From an uncultured Prevotellaceae bacterium (GTDB lineage Bacteria; Bacteroidota; Bacteroidia; Bacteroidales; Bacteroidaceae), in the NCBI GenBank assembly GCA_902779745.1, contig CACZCT010000006.1:1-46198 (forward strand): 46,198 nucleotides of DNA. The letters are read 5' to 3'. The position numbers and the translations under genes were made by a program. Within the stretch, counting starts at the first letter, position 1, and every line of letters starts with the position of its first letter. The notes beneath the pieces are model-generated. The model had not been told where the DNA came from and did no database searches. It saw only the letters and a list, made by a program, of their open reading frames with translations. Below are positions 23,901 through 31,561 of this stretch, in pieces.

Positions 23901-25512
23901 CATCGTAAGGAATTACCTGATAGGTGTACAAACCGAGGGCAGGAACATCGTCCACATAATTGATGGCAGCACCAGGTGCTACGTCGGTCATGGTCTCAAT
24001 AACTTCATCATTACGCAGGATCTCAATCTTGGCGATGTTGTCGCGCAGGTAGCTGCCGTCAACCGCTTTCATAGGAGCGTTGAAACTAACAGCCACCTTC
24101 TGCTCGTTGGGAACCTGTTCGACAGTCAGGTCTGTGACTGCAGCAGGAGCAGTACCGGCGGCACCTTCCTTTACAACGAAGTTAGTAACGAACAGGTTCC
24201 ACTGATCAGGATCACTGATAGCGTGAATACCGATGTAGTAGTAACCGGTTTCGGCAACGGTTACGAATTCATTCTCGTAGGTGATGAAATCCTCATTGGT
24301 GACGATTGTCTTATCAATAACAGTCTGTGCAAGGATGGGATCACCCTCCTTACCCATCATTACCTCGAATTTCTCGGTATATCCGTTACATTTGGCATCA
24401 ATGCCAAAATAGTAATTCTTGCCAGCCTCCAACTTGATGGCAGGAGAAATCAGCCAGTCGTCAGCAGCAAGACTACTATTGTAGGTGTATTTAGCATTGC
24501 TGCCCTCAAAACTCCATGTTTTACCGTCTTCATTGGCATCGATAATCGCAAATGAAGCCTGGATGGCTACATCATCAAATGAAGGAGTGAACGGCAATTC
24601 GTCTACATGTGTGATAACATCAATCTTTGTCCAGACGGACTCGGCATCGCCAAAACCGGTGAAGCTATTGTCGTCGTCCCAGAAGATACCCATGAAGTCG
24701 CTTTCAACTCCTTGTTGATAGGCAGCAGTTCCCTGAAGGCTGATCACGTTGTCGTTGATTGTAAAGGTGAATACCTCAGGCTGTTCTTCAGCCAGGGCAA
24801 ATAATCCTTCGGCATTCACATGACCCCAACGGACAGACAGTGTGGCATCATAGTTTCCATTATAATAGACAGGCTGTGCGATAGGAACGGTAATAGTAGA
24901 TCCGCTCTTGATACCCTTTACCCATGTGCTTAAACCGCTCAATGATACAATGTCCTTGATGTACACAGTACCGTCCTCAGTCTCCACGATGGTCACCGTG
25001 CCGCTCTGGTCAGTAAAGTAAAGTGATTGATCACTTGAATAATAGGCTTCACCGGCACGTGTGTAGACTTGCTCCTCACCCTCGGCAGGAGAGATGATGA
25101 TACCGTGCTCGTCAATGACTTCGCCAGTTTCGCCTGCTCTGCGACCACTCTTAAGAGGAGTCAGGGCAGCATCTCTAGCGATACGTGTGCTTGTCACAAG
25201 GGTCTTGTTTGCCTTAATCGCATCGAAATTCTGCTCCATTAATTTCTTGAGGGCAGCCTTGTCCTCTTGTGCTTTCTCCAGGTTAGCCAGGAGATTGAAA
25301 GCCTTGCCCGTAAAGGCAACACCTTCCACTTGGCTCTCTGCCTTTAGACGGGCATCACGAGCCTTCTTCAGGTCAATAGCTTTCTGAGGACCAGCCTTGA
25401 ACGCCGTCACATGTGACGACTTGGCCTGCTTCTTAGCAAACTGAGCCTGAGCAGGTACGGTCAACAGCAATGCTGCTGCCAATACCAGAAAAGATGTAAA
25501 CTTTTTACTCAT
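20974..25512 (-). CDS. large secreted adhesin-like protein with choice-of-anchor J/cleaved-adhesin and FN3 domains
   Basis: A 1512-residue cell-surface or secreted protein. Signal peptide: SKKFTSFLVLAAALLLTVPAQA. A charged helical region (35-120) precedes a beta-rich part. Four jelly-roll modules of the cleaved-adhesin/choice-of-anchor J kind follow near residues 312-445, 561-705, 932-1100 and 1241-1400; the first two share IIDANEDGKTW and YNSS(L/R)(A/S)ADD and are clear duplicates. Fibronectin III-like modules lie between them (PAAVTDLTVEQV, PAAISDFTATPG), a CARDB-like module is at about 1100-1204, and the C-terminus (VDIYAIDGKLVRR ... GLYIVNGKKVLIK) resembles a T9SS sorting tail. No catalytic motif is seen; binding to host or polymer is a guess. 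Own promoter and terminator. Confidence 0.85.
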   Translation of the reverse strand: MSKKFTSFLVLAAALLLTVPAQAQFAKKQAKSSHVTAFKAGPQKAIDLKKARDARLKAESQVEGVAFTGKAFNLLANLEKAQEDKAALKKLMEQNFDAIKANKTLVTSTRIARDAALTPLKSGRRAGETGEVIDEHGIIISPAEGEEQVYTRAGEAYYSSDQSLYFTDQSGTVTIVETEDGTVYIKDIVSLSGLSTWVKGIKSGSTITVPIAQPVYYNGNYDATLSVRWGHVNAEGLFALAEEQPEVFTFTINDNVISLQGTAAYQQGVESDFMGIFWDDDNSFTGFGDAESVWTKIDVITHVDELPFTPSFDDVAIQASFAIIDANEDGKTWSFEGSNAKYTYNSSLAADDWLISPAIKLEAGKNYYFGIDAKCNGYTEKFEVMMGKEGDPILAQTVIDKTIVTNEDFITYENEFVTVAETGYYYIGIHAISDPDQWNLFVTNFVVKEGAAGTAPAAVTDLTVEQVPNEQKVAVSFNAPMKAVDGSYLRDNIAKIEILRNDEVIETMTDVAPGAAINYVDDVPALGLYTYQVIPYDANGAGQKSAIKEVMVVTAVNVPYTFDFSTEDVLDLFQIIDANEDGKTWAWNSTYASAFYSYNSSRSADDYMISVPVKLNAGKNYNVIVSARAGISSYPERFEVKIGKQATVDGLNQTVIEPTDVAVIEPTDYEGVFSVTEDGDYFIAVHAISDADMATLRVLSLTIEASADAKAPAAISDFTATPGAQGALEANLAFTAPSKAVDGSNLTGTVDVKVYRDNVLVNTLTDIAVGSATTWKDTDVEDGKSYTYYLVAANAAGDGLKSEKVSVFVGQDELNEIDGVEVTGTTANTISLSWNEATGVNGGYVDLDNVKYAVVSMHVEVYWIFSYLVVDDILGVVTGETSGTFNYATDEGEQGYKYFGVMASKNEEGLPEVGDQYAGGYNYWLVGAPYTLPFRESFVTDGEGYLVTGYSWAVEGSDDTAGFIVTDASDGDDAALMMTTVEEAGAVMLTSGKISLKGAANPTLLFDMKGVGVTTAEVLGSKDEGEWEIIKSVDVTSEYTTVNVPLIDHNGERFIRFAIATDIENPAIVVDMDEYDNPVYEYHDQLFIDNIKVMDLYQYNLKAEIEAPASVVAGKTAKVVATVINEGENPASNYKVTVKAGEKVLTTVLGSEELAPFAKDVIPVDFETSVFDEPGDVTLTATVEYDLDLNPDDNTATTIITIKKSTAPTPESFTATDKGNDGVDLAWTAPEIPEYTYVTEGFEIEDDLGGFTLIDADGDGYNWMSHMNVEGEQGQFITHTGNGCVFSQSYINNVGALTPDNWLVTPLAVLAGEFSFWACGQDPSYAAEHFAVYVSTTSATDPSAFTKVSDEFIATGEMTEYKVDLSAYAGQTGYIAIRHYNVTDMYYLNVDDVTYIPAFATSRAASAVSYNVYYEGNKIATVAGDKTSYTVPGDQITAGSRTFGLTAVYADGSESAPVTADVEVTTGINQIATDGKPVDIYAIDGKLVRRQAKSFDGLKGLYIVNGKKVLIK

Positions 25513-25596
25513 AGTTTAACTTTTTAGTGAATTAATAATGTTAATTAATAAATAATGAACTATTGTTTTTTTCTTTTTTAATGGATAACATAGGCG

Positions 25597-25628
25597 CAAA
25601 GGTAACACATTGTTATTAAACGACCAAA
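25597..25628 (-). promoter_or_regulatory. promoter of the adhesin-like gene
   Basis: Minus strand TTTG (25625-25628), 20 bases, TACCTTTG (25597-25604). The transcript leader is about 80 bases, longer than most here. Confidence 0.85.
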
Positions 25629-25659
25629 TTTTTCTGTCGTTTTGTTTTTAAAAAAAAAC

Positions 25660-26907
25660 TTAATCATACCTCATGGAACGTGCCGGATGAATGCGCGACA
25701 CCAAGAATGAAGGGGCAATGAGTACGAATAGGGTGGTGAGGAGCGTCGCGATGTTCAATAGGAAAATCAGCGGGATATTCAGTTCCATCGGTGCCGTACT
25801 GACGTAGTAATTGGCAGGGTCGAGCTGGATGAATCCAGTATGGCGTTGCAGGAGGATGATACCGATACCGATGACGTTGCCCCAGAGCATACCTTGTCCG
25901 ATGATGAAGGCAGCAAACCACAGGAAAGTGTGGCGCACACTCTTGTTACGGGCTCCTAAAGCCTTGAGCAGTCCGATCATCTGCGTCCGCTCCAAGATGA
26001 TGATGAGCAGACCGCTGATCATCGTGAAGCCAGCCACACAGACCATCAGCACCAGGATGATCCATACGTTGATATCGAGTAACGACAGCCACGAGAATAT
26101 CTGGGGATAGGCTTCCTGTACCGTCTGGGAGGTGAGGATATCCCCATAGCGGTCTATGTGGCGGTTGACTTTCTTCACGACTTGGTCGGCAGTCGCCTGT
26201 AACTGGTCGAAGTCCGTGACCAACAGTTCCGCTCCGCTGCACTGGTCTTTCTCCCAGTTGTTGAGCTTGACGGGAATGGGAAGGTCTGTGAAGCAGAGTG
26301 CCTCGTCAAACTGTGTCATATTGGTCTCGTAGATGCCGGTTACCGTGAACTTACGTGCCCTGACATTGTCGTAGCTGATAAAATAGGCATATACACGGTC
26401 GTCCACCTTCAGTCCGAGTTTGTTTGCCGTCATCCGCGAGATGAGCAGTTGGTAGGAACTCTTGGTACTGGAGAACTTCGGCATCTTACCTGCGATGAGG
26501 TTGCTTTGCAGGAACTGGGTGTCGTAATCCTCGCCAATGCCCTTGACAACGACACCCAGAAAGTCACTGTCTGTCTTCAGGATGCCTTGTATCAAGGCAT
26601 AACGTCCCACATGAAGTACCCCGGGGATGTCCTGGAGTGCTTTTTCCATAGAGTCGTCGATACAGACAGGGTAGGGCGTAGTACTTTGCGAGGTGATGAA
26701 GTTCTCTATCCGGATATGACTGCCAAAGCCCACTACTTTGTCGCGGATGGTATGCTTGAAACCCATCACCACACTCACTGTGATAATCATCACTGCGAGT
26801 CCAATGGCGACACCGATAGTAGCGATTCGGATAGCAGGACGACTCACCTTACGGTGATCGCCGTCATCGGAATAAATCCGTTTGGCAATGAAAAAAGGGA
26901 AACTCAT
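25660..26907 (-). CDS. FtsX/LolC-E-like ABC transporter permease
   Basis: A 415-residue inner-membrane permease of the lipoprotein-releasing or macrolide-export (MacB/LolCE) type. One helix lies near residues 27-50 (IRIATIGVAIGLAVMIITVSVVMGF), a large periplasmic domain at 50-270, and three helices at about 280-305, 330-355 and 380-405, the classic FtsX arrangement. The N-terminal FFIAKRI matches LolC/LolE proteins. No ATPase gene is adjacent, as is usual in Bacteroidota where the partner is elsewhere. The start overlaps the end of the aminotransferase gene by 4 bases (ATGA), so the two are translationally coupled. Confidence 0.88.
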   Translation of the reverse strand: MSFPFFIAKRIYSDDGDHRKVSRPAIRIATIGVAIGLAVMIITVSVVMGFKHTIRDKVVGFGSHIRIENFITSQSTTPYPVCIDDSMEKALQDIPGVLHVGRYALIQGILKTDSDFLGVVVKGIGEDYDTQFLQSNLIAGKMPKFSSTKSSYQLLISRMTANKLGLKVDDRVYAYFISYDNVRARKFTVTGIYETNMTQFDEALCFTDLPIPVKLNNWEKDQCSGAELLVTDFDQLQATADQVVKKVNRHIDRYGDILTSQTVQEAYPQIFSWLSLLDINVWIILVLMVCVAGFTMISGLLIIILERTQMIGLLKALGARNKSVRHTFLWFAAFIIGQGMLWGNVIGIGIILLQRHTGFIQLDPANYYVSTAPMELNIPLIFLLNIATLLTTLFVLIAPSFLVSRIHPARSMRYD

Positions 26908-28103
26908 TCCACTCTCCCCGGATATGCTTCCAACGCTTTCTTCAGTACGATGAGTGCGCGCTCCAGGTCTTCCATTTTCAGCACATAGGCGATACGGACC
27001 TGATCGATGCCGGCACCGGGAGTAGTGTAGAAACCTGCGGCAGGAGCCATCATCACAGTCTCACCTTCGTATTCAAAGTCGGAGAGACACCAGCGACAGA
27101 ACTTTTCTGCATCGTCGACAGGCAGTTTTGCCACCGTATAGAAGGCTCCCATAGGGATGGGAGAATAGACACCGGGAATACGGTTGAGACCGTCAATCAG
27201 ACACTTACGACGCTCCACATACTCGTCATACACGTCACGATAATACTCCTCAGGCGCATCCAAAGAAGCTTCTGCTACAATCTGTCCGATGAGGGGAGGG
27301 GAGAGACGTGCCTGACAGAACTTCATCACAGCCTTACGCACCTCGGCATTTTTCGTAATGAGGGCACCGATACGGATGCCACACTCACTGTAACGCTTTG
27401 ATACGGAGTCGATGAGGATGACGTTCTGTTCAATGCCTTCCAAGTGGCAGGCAGAGATATAGGGTGAACCTGTATAGATATATTCACGGTATACCTCGTC
27501 AGAGAAGAGGTACAGGTCGTATTTTTTCACAAGGTCACGGATTTGCTGCATCTCACGACGGGTATAAAGATAGCCCGTCGGGTTGTTGGGGTTGCAGATC
27601 ATGATGGCACGGGTGCGGTCGTTGATCAGTTCCTCAAACTTCTCCACCTTCGGCAAGGAGAAGCCTTCATCGATGGTGGTGGCGATAGTGCGTATCTTCG
27701 CACCTGCCGAGATGGCAAATGCCATATAGTTGGCGTAGGCAGGCTCCGGCACGATAATCTCATCTCCCGGATTTAGACAGGAGAGGAAGGCAAAGAGTAC
27801 CGCCTCACTACCGCCTGATGTAATGATAATGTCGTCGGCAGTGACATTGATGTTATATTTCGCGTAATAGCTGACCATTTTCTCCCGATAACTCAGGTAG
27901 CCCTGTGAGGGAGAGTACTCCAGGATGGTGCGGTCGATTTGCTTTAAAGCGTCCAGTCCTACCTGTGGTGTAGGCAGGTCAGGCTGTCCGATGTTCAAGT
28001 GGTACACTTTCGTACCCCGTTTCTTGGCGGCAGCGGCAAGAGGTGCAAGCTTACGAATCGGTGACTCGGGCATCTCCAGTCCGCGAACAGATATTTCCGG
28101 CAT
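26904..28103 (-). CDS. class I/II PLP-dependent aminotransferase (aspartate/aromatic type)
   Basis: A 399-residue fold type I aminotransferase. Visible motifs are NPNNPTG (171-177), SDEVY (201-205) and the PLP Lys236 in SVSKRYSECGIR; the N-terminal segment (LAPLAAAAKKRGTKVYHLNIGQPD) is typical of Bacteroidota AspC-like enzymes. The SKRYSECGIRIG version with Cys/Ser near the lysine is a common subgroup feature. Likely substrates are aspartate, other dicarboxylic or aromatic amino acids; which one cannot be set from sequence. It is the first gene of a two-gene operon with the LolC/E-like permease, an association with no clear functional basis. Confidence 0.9.
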   Translation of the reverse strand: MPEISVRGLEMPESPIRKLAPLAAAAKKRGTKVYHLNIGQPDLPTPQVGLDALKQIDRTILEYSPSQGYLSYREKMVSYYAKYNINVTADDIIITSGGSEAVLFAFLSCLNPGDEIIVPEPAYANYMAFAISAGAKIRTIATTIDEGFSLPKVEKFEELINDRTRAIMICNPNNPTGYLYTRREMQQIRDLVKKYDLYLFSDEVYREYIYTGSPYISACHLEGIEQNVILIDSVSKRYSECGIRIGALITKNAEVRKAVMKFCQARLSPPLIGQIVAEASLDAPEEYYRDVYDEYVERRKCLIDGLNRIPGVYSPIPMGAFYTVAKLPVDDAEKFCRWCLSDFEYEGETVMMAPAAGFYTTPGAGIDQVRIAYVLKMEDLERALIVLKKALEAYPGRVE

Positions 28104-28130
28104 TGTTCTTTAATTTACGTAAATCGGGTG

Positions 28131-28138
28131 CAAAATTA
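28131..28138 (-). promoter_or_regulatory. -7 promoter element for the aminotransferase operon
   Basis: TAATTTTG on the minus strand, 27 bases before the ATG at 28103. A TTTG at 28162-28165 is 23 bases upstream, slightly longer than usual. Confidence 0.55.
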
Positions 28139-28284
28139 CGAAAATTTCGATTAAGAGAGAACAAAAGTAATGATTTTCTTTTGTCGAATGTGAGAAATTT
28201 ATCTAATAAGTGAGAAGAAAACCAAATTTTATTTGAGTTTTCTCGAACATAAGTAATTTCGAGACGTAGTCTCAAAGTTAATAA

Positions 28285-28305
28285 ATAATTCATAATTCAT
28301 AATTA
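28285..28305 (+). repeat. three tandem 7-base units in the intergenic region
   Basis: ATAATTC, ATAATTC, ATAATTA. The array ends 12 bases before the -33 element of the pseudokinase promoter. Same unit length as the arrays at 4461, 17806 and 37203. Confidence 0.75.
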
Positions 28306-28316
28306 TTTTGTTTTTA

Positions 28317-28348
28317 TTTGCCAAATTCGGAATTTATGCGTACTTTTG
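28317..28348 (+). promoter_or_regulatory. promoter of the pseudokinase gene
   Basis: TTTG (28317-28320), 20 bases, TACTTTTG (28341-28348). Transcription should start near 28352, so the coding start must be the ATG at 28372 and not an earlier in-frame ATG. Confidence 0.85.
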
Positions 28349-28371
28349 CGCATCCAAACAAAATAGACACG

Positions 28372-29613
28372 ATGAATTACGAAGAACTTTTGGCATCACG
28401 TAAGGACGGTAAACTCAACAAAACCCGTTTGCCGATTGGTGATTACTATCGTCAGCAGATAGAAGGCAAATTTCGCAGTGTGGTGGATATCGCTCCAGAA
28501 CTGAACAGTAACATCAAGTTCTGTGAGGCTTTGAAGGCAGAGTGTGACAAAAACGCATCGATGAATAATCAGCATATCCTGCATTTCCGTCCACAAACCG
28601 AGGGAAATGACATCATCCGCCTGGAGATGGAACAAGGACAGTATCAGCCTTTGCAACAGGTTCTTAATGATTCTCCTGCCATTGTGGCAGAGCCCCATTT
28701 CATCGAGGATTTCACTCGTCAACTGTTGGAGGCTGCAGCCTATCTCCATGAGCAGGGTGTCTTTGGCGTATGCTATTCTCCCCAGACCATTTTCCTACGG
28801 AAAGGCGACAATGCCGTATTGTTGACACATGTGGGTTCGCATTATCTGACGATGAATGACCTCTCCCAACTTTATTATGGCGGTATGGAGCAGTTTGTGG
28901 CTCCGGAAGTGATGAACCGTGGAACGATAGACAACCGTTGTGACATCTATTCCATCGGACGGTTGTTGAGAAAGATTTTCGACCAGTCAGACATGCCGTT
29001 GGAGTTGCGCCGTGTCGTCAAGAAGGCGGTGAGTGAGGCACCGGAGGACCGCTATAGTACTCCTGCGGAGATGTTGGACAGTATCAACCGCAAACGTAAT
29101 ACTTACCGTTCGCTGATTACCGGTATCATTGCCGTTGCCATAGCAGGTTTGTGTATGGCCCTCTATTTCGACATGATGCCGGAGAGTACTCCCGTGGAGT
29201 TTGTCAAGCCTGCTCCCCGACAGGCAACGGACGATTTGATAGATGAAGGCATAGACCCTGCAGAACTGGGTGTGACTAGTGACGGTGACTCTCTGATAGC
29301 TGTGGAACAGGCGTCGCAGCAGGAATACCAGGCAAAGGCGGAGGCTATTTTCCGTAAGCGCTATGAGGCTGCCGCTGATAAGATCCTTTCCAAGATTTAC
29401 AACAGGGCGAACATGAATGTGAGCGAGAAGAATTTTATGTCGCAGAGTCAGTCTACCGTAGAAGAACTGATGAAGGCACAACAGGAGATATCTGCCGAGT
29501 CGGCATTGGATCCTGCTCGTAGTCAGTTGATTGCCACGGAGATTATTGAACGCCTGACGGAACAGAAGAAGAAAGCGATGGGCGGCTCCAACAGCAATGG
29601 AATACAGAAGTGA
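28372..29613 (+). CDS. transmembrane Ser/Thr kinase-like protein lacking catalytic motifs (pseudokinase)
   Basis: A 413-residue protein. Residues about 20-235 keep a protein-kinase C-lobe pattern: an alpha-E-like AAAYLHEQGV (121-130), FVAPEV (APE motif, 175-180), CDIYSIGRLLRKIF (alpha-F with Asp191) and the structural Arg227 in PEDRYSTPAEML. But the HRD catalytic loop is CYSPQTIFL (134-142), the DFG site is THVG (152-155), and no glycine loop is seen, so phosphotransfer is not expected. One membrane helix follows (247-267), then an acidic, helical extracytoplasmic part to 413. DUF4494 and YggS-like genes follow in the same direction. Possibly a scaffold or sensor; the role is unknown. Confidence 0.75.
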   Translation: MNYEELLASRKDGKLNKTRLPIGDYYRQQIEGKFRSVVDIAPELNSNIKFCEALKAECDKNASMNNQHILHFRPQTEGNDIIRLEMEQGQYQPLQQVLNDSPAIVAEPHFIEDFTRQLLEAAAYLHEQGVFGVCYSPQTIFLRKGDNAVLLTHVGSHYLTMNDLSQLYYGGMEQFVAPEVMNRGTIDNRCDIYSIGRLLRKIFDQSDMPLELRRVVKKAVSEAPEDRYSTPAEMLDSINRKRNTYRSLITGIIAVAIAGLCMALYFDMMPESTPVEFVKPAPRQATDDLIDEGIDPAELGVTSDGDSLIAVEQASQQEYQAKAEAIFRKRYEAAADKILSKIYNRANMNVSEKNFMSQSQSTVEELMKAQQEISAESALDPARSQLIATEIIERLTEQKKKAMGGSNSNGIQK

Positions 29614-29656
29614 ATAGTTTAGAGTTTGCTACCGCAATAGATTAAATAAAAAAGAT

Positions 29657-30142
29657 ATGAGATCAAGAACAGCAATTTGGTTTGAATGTAAGATAGCCTA
29701 CGAGAAAGTGGGTGAGGACGGCTTGCAGAAGAAAGTAACTGAGACCTATACCGTGGATGCCCTCAGCTTCACGGAGGCGGAGAAACGTATCATGGAGGAA
29801 ATGTCCAGCTATATTAGTGGTGAATTCACGGTCAAGGACATCAAGATAGCTCCCTATAAGGAGATATTCTTCAGTGACGACCCTTCCGCAGACCGTTGGT
29901 ATAAGACGAAGTTGCAGTTTATTACCATCGACGAGAAGACGGAGAAGGAGAAGCGCAGCAATGTCAACTATCTCGTACATGCGGCTACCCTGAAAGGTGC
30001 TGTTAATAATATCGAGGAAGTCATGGGCGGTACAATGATTGACTATGTCATCGCCAGTATTACGGAGTCTACCCTCATGGATGTCTTTGAATACGGGAAG
30101 GACGTGAAGAGTGAAGAATTAGCTACCAACCGATATGTATGA
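29657..30142 (+). CDS. DUF4494 family protein
   Basis: A 161-residue soluble protein resembling DUF4494, a Bacteroidota family without known function. It begins with a beta-rich half (TAIWFECKIAYEKV ... ETYTVDALSFTEAEKRI) and repeats a similar pattern in the second half (WYKTKLQFITIDEKTEKEK ... YLVHAATLKGAVNNIEEVM), suggesting two related subdomains. No signal peptide or metal motif. It lies 43 bases after the pseudokinase gene, and the YggS-like gene starts 8 bases before its stop, so a three-gene operon is likely. Confidence 0.8.
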   Translation: MRSRTAIWFECKIAYEKVGEDGLQKKVTETYTVDALSFTEAEKRIMEEMSSYISGEFTVKDIKIAPYKEIFFSDDPSADRWYKTKLQFITIDEKTEKEKRSNVNYLVHAATLKGAVNNIEEVMGGTMIDYVIASITESTLMDVFEYGKDVKSEELATNRYV

Positions 30143-30806
30143 TGTAAAAGGTAATCTTCATCAAGTTCTTGCTGATCTACCACAGGGTGTCCGCCTTGTG
30201 GCAATTAGCAAATATCATCCTAACGAATATATCGAGGCTGCCTACGAGGAGGGACAGCGTATCTTCGGGGAGAGCCATGAGCAGGAACTGCGCCAGAAGG
30301 TGGAGACGTTGCCGAAGGATATTCAATGGCATTTCATCGGTCATCTGCAGACGAATAAAGTGAAGTATATTGCCCCTTATATCACGATGATAGAGGCAGT
30401 TGATTCATTAAAGCTTTTAAAGGAAATCGACAAGCAAGCCGCTAAGAATGAGCGTGTTATTGATGTTCTACTCGAGCTCCATATAGCAGAAGAAGAGACA
30501 AAGTACGGACTCACTTCGGAGGCTTGTCGACAGTTACTTGCCGATGGTGCATGGAGGGAATTGAGACATGTGCGTATCTGTGGTTTGATGATGATGGCAT
30601 CGTATGTTGACGATGAGGCACAGATCCGTTCAGAGTTCAGGATCGCCAAAGACCTCTTTGACGAAGTGAAATCGAAGTATTTTGTAGATGAGCCTTCGTT
30701 CTGCGAGCGTTCCTGGGGGATGAGTCACGACTATAAGATTGCCGTAGAGGAGGGGAGCACCATGGTACGTATCGGTACCACCATCTTCGGTCCCCGTATC
30801 TATTAA
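30135..30806 (+). CDS. YggS-family PLP homeostasis protein
   Basis: A 223-residue member of the YggS/PLPBP family, single-domain TIM barrels that bind pyridoxal phosphate and help keep PLP and amino-acid pools in balance. PLP should link to Lys26 in AISKYHPN; further family marks are FGESHEQEL (GENxxQE-type), WHFIGHLQTNKVKY, GLMMMASYVD and the C-terminal SWGMSHDYKIAVEEGSTMVRIG, including MSxD-type phosphate contacts. Length is near the family norm of about 230. It overlaps the DUF4494 gene by 8 bases and the stop of the convergent EFR1 gene by 4 bases. Confidence 0.92.
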   Translation: MYDVKGNLHQVLADLPQGVRLVAISKYHPNEYIEAAYEEGQRIFGESHEQELRQKVETLPKDIQWHFIGHLQTNKVKYIAPYITMIEAVDSLKLLKEIDKQAAKNERVIDVLLELHIAEEETKYGLTSEACRQLLADGAWRELRHVRICGLMMMASYVDDEAQIRSEFRIAKDLFDEVKSKYFVDEPSFCERSWGMSHDYKIAVEEGSTMVRIGTTIFGPRIY

Positions 30807-31561
30807 CTATTATCAAAAACGTATTGTCCCCGTTTCATCTTGCCCCAGTGGATGGCATGTCTGGGACAGTGGTGATAGCAGGCAAGGCAGTTGGTGCAGG
30901 AACCGTTATGTTTCCAGACAGGCGGTGTCCCCTTGATATCATTGACGGGACAGAGCCTCTTGCATAGTCCACATTGGATGCATGCCTCCTCATCCACCCA
31001 GAACGGCTTGTCGTTGATAAGGTGTTTATTGTAATAGCCTCCTATAACATAAGTATAGGTATATGGAATCGCCCCTTTTACCAGTTCTTCCACTCCTTTC
31101 TCTTTTTTTACCACCACCTCGCAGATATGCTGCATCCGTTCCTTGGCAGCTTGGATTTTCTGTGCTTCCCGTTCTGGAGTGTCTAGGTGAAGGAATGAGA
31201 AACATATGTTGGATTCTGGCATGACTACGGCAAAGACGGCATCCGTATGGAGTCCTTTCCTGCCCAGTTCTTTGTTGAAGATTCGCATGGCATGTCCCAT
31301 ATTGTCGCCACAGGTGGTCAGGGCATAGACATAGGAGGCGTTATGGAATACTGCTGTCCCGATGAAATCGCGTACTATTCTGGGAGGTTGCCATCCGTGG
31401 GTAGGGAAACAGAACCCGAGGCGTTCCCCATTCTTGAGGGCATATTCGCATTTTTCTTTCCCCATTTCATCGGGGATGTAAACTAATTGCTCGTTGGTCG
31501 ACAGTGCCAATTGCTCTGCCGCCCAACGAGTATTTCCTGTTCCGGAGAAATAGAAGATCAT
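30803..31561 (-). CDS. EFR1 family flavodoxin-ferredoxin protein
   Basis: A 252-residue electron-transfer protein. The N-terminal flavodoxin-like domain starts with FSGTGNTRWAAEQLA, the FMN phosphate loop, and continues to about residue 165. The C-terminal part holds two 4Fe-4S clusters: CIQCGLCKRLCP and CTNCLACYHHCP, each CxxCxxCxxxCP. This is the EFR1 architecture found in anaerobes; the redox partner is not known. Its ATG overlaps the stop of the histidine-kinase-like gene by 4 bases, a tight coupling that suggests a shared function such as redox sensing, which is inference. Confidence 0.9.
   Translation of the reverse strand: MIFYFSGTGNTRWAAEQLALSTNEQLVYIPDEMGKEKCEYALKNGERLGFCFPTHGWQPPRIVRDFIGTAVFHNASYVYALTTCGDNMGHAMRIFNKELGRKGLHTDAVFAVVMPESNICFSFLHLDTPEREAQKIQAAKERMQHICEVVVKKEKGVEELVKGAIPYTYTYVIGGYYNKHLINDKPFWVDEEACIQCGLCKRLCPVNDIKGTPPVWKHNGSCTNCLACYHHCPRHAIHWGKMKRGQYVFDNS

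Noticed and set aside
25621..25648. Terminator after the LolC/E-like permease
   Set aside because: CGAC/GTCG pairing is only 4 bases and its T run is on the plus strand, opposite to the permease gene; it also overlaps the adhesin promoter.
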